Assembly (NCBI GenBank): GCA_021739805.1 | Contig: JAIPBB010000244.1 | Coordinates: forward strand, 1 to 8,265 | DNA: 8,265 nt | Direction: 5' to 3' | Source: Saprospiraceae bacterium | Lineage (GTDB): Bacteria > Bacteroidota > Bacteroidia > Bacteroidales > JAIPBB01 | Shown: piece after piece, positions 5,498 to 8,265 of the stretch | Position numbering within the stretch: position 1 is the first letter of the stretch | Layout of the letters: the number at the start of each line of letters is the position of its first letter | Translations under genes and position numbers: made by a program | Notes under the pieces: generated by a model | The model's database searches: none | What the model was told of the DNA's origin: nothing | Seen by the model: the letters and a program-made list of their open reading frames with translations, nothing else

Positions 5498-6439
5498 AAC
5501 TCTCAAAAAAAAATTATGATAAGCATTCTAGGACCAACTGCAACAGGTAAAACTCAACTGGCAGCTCAAATAGCCAATAAATTAAATGCTGAAATAATAA
5601 GTGCAGATTCTCGTCAAGTATATAAAGGAATGGATATTGGGACAGGAAAAGACTTAAGCGATTATATTGTTGAAGGAAAAACCATCCCCTTCCACTTAAT
5701 TGATATAGTTGAACCCGGCTATGAATATAATGTTTACGAATTTCAAAAAGATTTTCTGAATGTTTATGATGATATTACATCAAGAGGAAAAGAAGTTGTT
5801 TTATGCGGTGGCACCGGAATGTATATAGAAGCAGTTCTTAGAGGTTATAAATTAATTAATGTTCCTGATAATATAAGGCTTAGAAATGAACTTTCAGCAT
5901 TTAGTGATGAAGAACTTATTAAAACACTCAAATCCTTTAAAAGCATTCATAATATTACTGACACTAACGATAGAAAACGATTAATCAGAGCGATTGAAAT
6001 TCAAACTTATTATGCCAAACATCCTGAACTAGAAAGAGATTATCCAAAATTTAATAATACAATTTTCGGGATAAAATTTGAAAGAGAAGAAATTCGCAAG
6101 AGAATAACTCAACGATTGAAAAACCGTCTTGAAAAAGAGGATATGCTTAAAGAGATAAATAATCTTTTGAACAAAGGAGTAACTCCTGAGCAACTTAAAT
6201 TTTATGGACTGGAGTATAAATTTTTAACTCAATATGTTATTGGCGAAATTTGTTTTGATGAAATGTTTAAGTTATTAAATACAGCAATTCATCAATTTGC
6301 AAAACGCCAGATGACATGGTTCAGAAGAATGGAGAAAAATGGTTTTGAAATTAATTGGATTGATGGAAATTTAAGTATGGAAAATAAACTTGAATACATT
6401 ATTAATCACAATAAATTTGACAAATCCAAAGCTAGGTAA
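5495..6439 (+). CDS. miaA: tRNA dimethylallyltransferase (MiaA), GTGKD variant
   Basis: 314 residues from the TTG at 5495. The enzyme transfers a dimethylallyl group from dimethylallyl diphosphate to the N6 of A37 in tRNAs reading UNN codons. Visible motifs are the P-loop GPTATGKT (13-20), ADSRQVYKGMDIGTGKD (37-53, with catalytic Asp38), FHLIDIVEPG (66-75), CGGTGMYIEAVLRG (104-117), the DTNDRKRLIRAIEI segment (about 156-169) and a C-terminal FAKRQMTWFRRM typical of MiaA. The usual GTAKP is GTGKD here. I associate this form with the second MiaA paralogue of many Bacteroidota, from memory. The start is uncertain: TTG gives MNSQKKIMISILGP, with a normal lead into the first strand, while ATG at 5516 gives MISILGP. 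It is divergent from the beta-barrel gene (85-bp gap), and its stop lies at the start of a heptamer tract. Confidence 0.95.
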   Translation: MNSQKKIMISILGPTATGKTQLAAQIANKLNAEIISADSRQVYKGMDIGTGKDLSDYIVEGKTIPFHLIDIVEPGYEYNVYEFQKDFLNVYDDITSRGKEVVLCGGTGMYIEAVLRGYKLINVPDNIRLRNELSAFSDEELIKTLKSFKSIHNITDTNDRKRLIRAIEIQTYYAKHPELERDYPKFNNTIFGIKFEREEIRKRITQRLKNRLEKEDMLKEINNLLNKGVTPEQLKFYGLEYKFLTQYVIGEICFDEMFKLLNTAIHQFAKRQMTWFRRMEKNGFEINWIDGNLSMENKLEYIINHNKFDKSKAR

Positions 6440-6525
6440 ACAGGAAAACACAAATAACAAATAACAAATTACAAAATACAAATAACAAATAAATTCCAAA
6501 TTCAAATGACCAATTTTCAAAACAC
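6435..6525. repeat. A-rich 7-bp repeat tract downstream of miaA
   Basis: From the end of miaA the DNA again steps in sevens: GGTAAAC (containing the TAA stop), AGGAAAA, CACAAAT, AACAAAT, AACAAAT, TACAAAA, TACAAAT and AACAAAT. It continues as AAATTCC, AAATTCA, AATGACC, AATTTTC and AAAACAC, ending at 6525. The clean core is six CAAATAA-like units at 6451-6492. As in the two spacers further left, periodicity starts at the stop codon of a plus-strand gene. Here there is no downstream start codon, because the next gene is convergent. Confidence 0.7.
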
Positions 6526-6556
6526 TTTGTTGCAAATGTTTGGAATTTTGAAAATT
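6512..6556. repeat. 11-bp perfect inverted repeat at the end of the A-rich tract
   Basis: AATTTTCAAAA (6512-6522) and TTTTGAAAATT (6546-6556) are perfect reverse complements 23 nt apart. The left arm is also part of the heptamer tract. All-AT arms make a weak hairpin, so a terminator is doubtful; a decayed palindromic repeat like the one at 760-812 is an alternative. The remaining spacer to 6654 holds a T-rich run at 6585-6600 and nothing else I can support. Confidence 0.5.
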
Positions 6557-6654
6557 AATTATTGAATATTATCGATACGGACAAGTTTTGTTTTTTTTTG
6601 CTTGTTTTATGCTATTTTAACGAAATGGATCTGTCAGAAAGGAATGTGAATATT

Positions 6655-6674
6655 CAGATTAAGATACTAATCTG
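6655..6674. other. Small hairpin at the convergent junction, overlapping the MORN gene stop codon
   Basis: CAGATTA (6655-6661) and TAATCTG (6668-6674) are perfect reverse complements with a 6-nt loop. The hairpin includes the TAG stop of the minus-strand MORN gene. A competing 7-bp pairing exists between GATTAAG (6657-6663) and CTTAATC (6679-6685). It could act as a weak transcript 3' end, but no U-tract follows on the minus strand. Confidence 0.3.
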
Positions 6675-7356
6675 CCACCTTAATCTTTTTCCCATCTTTA
6701 TCCCAGCGATAAAATTTTATAATATCTTCATTTTTGGAATATTGAATTTCTTCTCTGGGTAAACTATCTTTATAGTAAGTTGTCCATACTCCAAATTTTT
6801 TGTCATATTTATACTTACCTGTTTTTTCAATATTTCCAGCTTCAAAATACCATGACCAGTCTCCTACTCTCAGCCCATCAATATAGTTACCTTCCTCCTT
6901 TTTCTTTCCATTTGAATAATACTCAACCCAATAACCATTTTTTTTCCCGCCTTTATAATATCCCTTACTTTTAATTTTTCCATCTTCAAACCATTCAACA
7001 AATTCTCCATCTTCAACACTATTAGCAAAACTCTTCTGCATTTTCAACTGACCTGTATGATACCAAGCAAGAATTTGACCATCTTCAATACCATTGATAA
7101 AATTACCTTCACTTTGCTTTTGTCCGCTCACATACCATGAAATAACACTTCCATGAAATTTTCCATCTTTAAAGTTCGCTTCAACTTTTTTAACCCCATT
7201 GTGATAAAATGTTTCACATTTTCCTGTATATAATTCATTAACCATATACCAAAGTTCATCGGTTTTATGAATTTTAGAACAATCACAATTCTGAGAATAT
7301 GTATTAGTAGAAATAAGAAATAGAATAAAGACTAAAAGTATTATAAGTTTTTGCAT
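6667..7356 (-). CDS. Secreted MORN-repeat protein (MORN_2 type, often labelled YwqK-like)
   Basis: 229 residues. The signal peptide covers about 1-22 (MQKLIILLVFILFLIS..., ending YSQ). C24 is not in a proper lipobox, so it is probably a soluble secreted or periplasmic protein rather than a lipoprotein. From residue 44 to the end there are about seven to eight repeats of 23-25 residues of the form 'G.w..yY.nGk...eg.y.dGk..G', for example at 44, 69, 93, 117, 142 and 166. This is the MORN_2 pattern. Such repeats form an elongated beta-sheet and are thought to serve binding or scaffolding. Database names such as 'YwqK family antitoxin' are not informative here, since no toxin partner is present. 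It is convergent with miaA and lies 124 bp downstream of the membrane transglutaminase gene on the same strand. Confidence 0.88.
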   Translation of the reverse strand: MQKLIILLVFILFLISTNTYSQNCDCSKIHKTDELWYMVNELYTGKCETFYHNGVKKVEANFKDGKFHGSVISWYVSGQKQSEGNFINGIEDGQILAWYHTGQLKMQKSFANSVEDGEFVEWFEDGKIKSKGYYKGGKKNGYWVEYYSNGKKKEEGNYIDGLRVGDWSWYFEAGNIEKTGKYKYDKKFGVWTTYYKDSLPREEIQYSKNEDIIKFYRWDKDGKKIKVAD

Positions 7357-7390
7357 ACACCAGTATAAATAAGATTTAAGATAAGGATGA

Positions 7391-7398
7391 CAAAATTA
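7391..7398 (-). promoter_or_regulatory. Possible -7 box TAATTTTG for the MORN-repeat gene
   Basis: Read on the minus strand, 7391-7398 is TAATTTTG, a full match to TAnnTTTG and placed to give a leader of roughly 30 nt before the ATG at 7356. No matching TTG is found 17-23 bases upstream, so only half of the promoter is supported. The gene might instead be read through from the transglutaminase gene. The rest of the 124-bp gap shows only AT-rich DNA. Confidence 0.35.
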
Positions 7399-7480
7399 AA
7401 TTTCTTTATAATTCTATCATATTTTTAAAGAGAAAATTTATTAAATAATGTTAACAATTTTACAAAATTTCCATTTAAAA

Positions 7481-8265
7481 CTAAATTTTAAGGATTCCTG
7501 TTATTTCCTCACGAAGAAATTTACCTCCCGGGTATCGGGCAGTATTATCAAAATTCAGCCAGATGTTGTTTTCACTATCAAGATGATAATAAACTTTTTT
7601 TCCTAAAGATTCCTTATAAAATAATTCTCTTTTAATGAGATAAACAATTCCTAAAAATTCATTCCTATCACTAATTTTTACTTCTGGATATAAATGTCGT
7701 TTTGTGTGTATCAATCTTACCTCACCTCCAACAGCTTTAATGCAAGCTGCCATCAAAATTGAATAATCATCGCAGTCTCCTCCAAATGTTTTAATAGACT
7801 CTATAGGTTTTGCATAATACTCCTTTCCAATTGGATCAGGCACATAATTCCAACCATTTAAAACTTTAAAAATTGAGAAATACCTAATAATATTTCCATA
7901 TTCGCGGTAAAGAACTTTATTGTTAAAATATTCCAATGAACTGGAAACTGCAAAGCTTCTAACTTCGGGGTTGGTATAATTAATAGTTTTTTTAATTTCA
8001 GATGCATTTCTTATTGTCATTTTAGTTTCCTTGAAAAATGGTATTTCAACCGGATTGGATTCCATATAAGTAATTAGATCAGAATATTCATGTATGATTT
8101 CTGTGAAGCCATAGCTTCCCCTTATTTGATTAACAATTAAAATTAAAAGAACTAAGATAAATATACTTATGAAAACATATCGAAAGTAGTATAAAATTAA
8201 GCTGACAAAAAGAAATATCAATAAAAAAGTTAAAACATGATCTATTCTAATATAAAGTGTTTCAT
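7481..8265 (-). CDS. Membrane-anchored transglutaminase-like protein (5' end probably outside window)
   Basis: The frame is open from TAA at 7481-7483 to the right edge. The only usual in-window start is TTG at 8221 (246 residues). The frame continues upstream without a stop as hydrophobic sequence (residues such as VLTFLLIF), so the true start is probably beyond 8265. The ATG reading from 8265 is in another frame and stops after seven codons. Numbered from 8221, residues 1-33 hold one or two transmembrane segments, making a likely hairpin with the upstream extension. The remainder is a transglutaminase-like domain with C150 in FGGDCDDYSILMAAC, H176 in KRHLYPEV and D225 in WLNFDNT as the apparent triad. 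GDCDDYS is typical of bacterial transglutaminase-like cysteine peptidases. It probably acts at the cell envelope; which side of the membrane it faces and its substrate are unknown. Confidence 0.85.
   Translation of the reverse strand, partial: ETLYIRIDHVLTFLLIFLFVSLILYYFRYVFISIFILVLLILIVNQIRGSYGFTEIIHEYSDLITYMESNPVEIPFFKETKMTIRNASEIKKTINYTNPEVRSFAVSSSLEYFNNKVLYREYGNIIRYFSIFKVLNGWNYVPDPIGKEYYAKPIESIKTFGGDCDDYSILMAACIKAVGGEVRLIHTKRHLYPEVKISDRNEFLGIVYLIKRELFYKESLGKKVYYHLDSENNIWLNFDNTARYPGGKFLREEITGILKI

Noticed and set aside
6562..6762. Plus-strand 66-codon open frame starting with TTG.
   Set aside because: It overlaps the end of the well-supported MORN-repeat gene on the other strand, is low-complexity and hydrophobic, and resembles no family I know.
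6667..7356. Antitoxin of a toxin-antitoxin system, as the common YwqK-family label would suggest.
   Set aside because: The protein has a signal peptide and MORN repeats, and no adjacent small toxin gene exists.
7456..7469. AATTTTACAAAATT inverted repeat downstream of the membrane transglutaminase gene as a terminator.
   Set aside because: A short, all-AT stem with almost no loop is expected by chance in this AT-rich gap.
8242..8265. ATG on the minus strand at 8265 as a start for the membrane transglutaminase gene.
   Set aside because: It is in a different frame and reaches TAG after seven codons.

Overview
The window comes from an AT-rich member of the Bacteroidota, probably an uncultured or environmental lineage. 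The strongest taxonomic evidence is the C-terminal type IX secretion (T9SS) sorting domain on the protein at 4018-4656. Supporting signs are a MiaA of the 'GTGKD' type, MORN_2-repeat secreted proteins, promoter-like TAnnTTTG boxes and A-rich leaders without Shine-Dalgarno sequences. No rRNA, tRNA, CRISPR array, transposase or phage gene was seen.

Left part (1-4021, all + strand): the C-terminal 222 residues of an S41 carboxyl-terminal processing protease; a secreted protein fusing a beta-propeller to a transglutaminase-like domain with an intact Cys-His-Asp triad; and a cytoplasmic family 2 glycosyltransferase. The spacers between these three genes (667-855 and 2480-2803) are made almost entirely of degenerate 7-bp repeats. 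These begin inside the stop codon of the upstream gene and end at or within a few bases of the next ATG. A palindromic element with TTCGRCTCCGCTCA-type arms sits inside the first spacer, and a one-armed copy sits inside the second. No TAnnTTTG box is visible in either spacer, so the three genes may be one transcription unit.

Middle part (4018-5409, - strand): a probable two-gene unit encoding an outer-membrane beta-barrel-like protein, then a small secreted T9SS cargo protein. It is driven by a good Bacteroidota-type promoter (TTG-N20-TATATTTG) and meets the glycosyltransferase gene tail to tail with a 4-bp overlap.

Right part: miaA (tRNA dimethylallyltransferase, + strand) is divergent from the barrel gene, and its start is ambiguous (TTG at 5495 or ATG at 5516). 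It is followed by a third, A-rich heptamer tract, again starting at the stop codon. Two - strand genes follow: a secreted MORN-repeat protein, and a membrane-anchored transglutaminase-like protein whose reading frame runs off the right edge.

Apart from miaA and the glycosyltransferase, all products look destined for the cell envelope or outside. The protein genes mostly belong to known families. The most unusual content is the stop-to-start heptanucleotide repeat DNA and the palindromic element nested in it.
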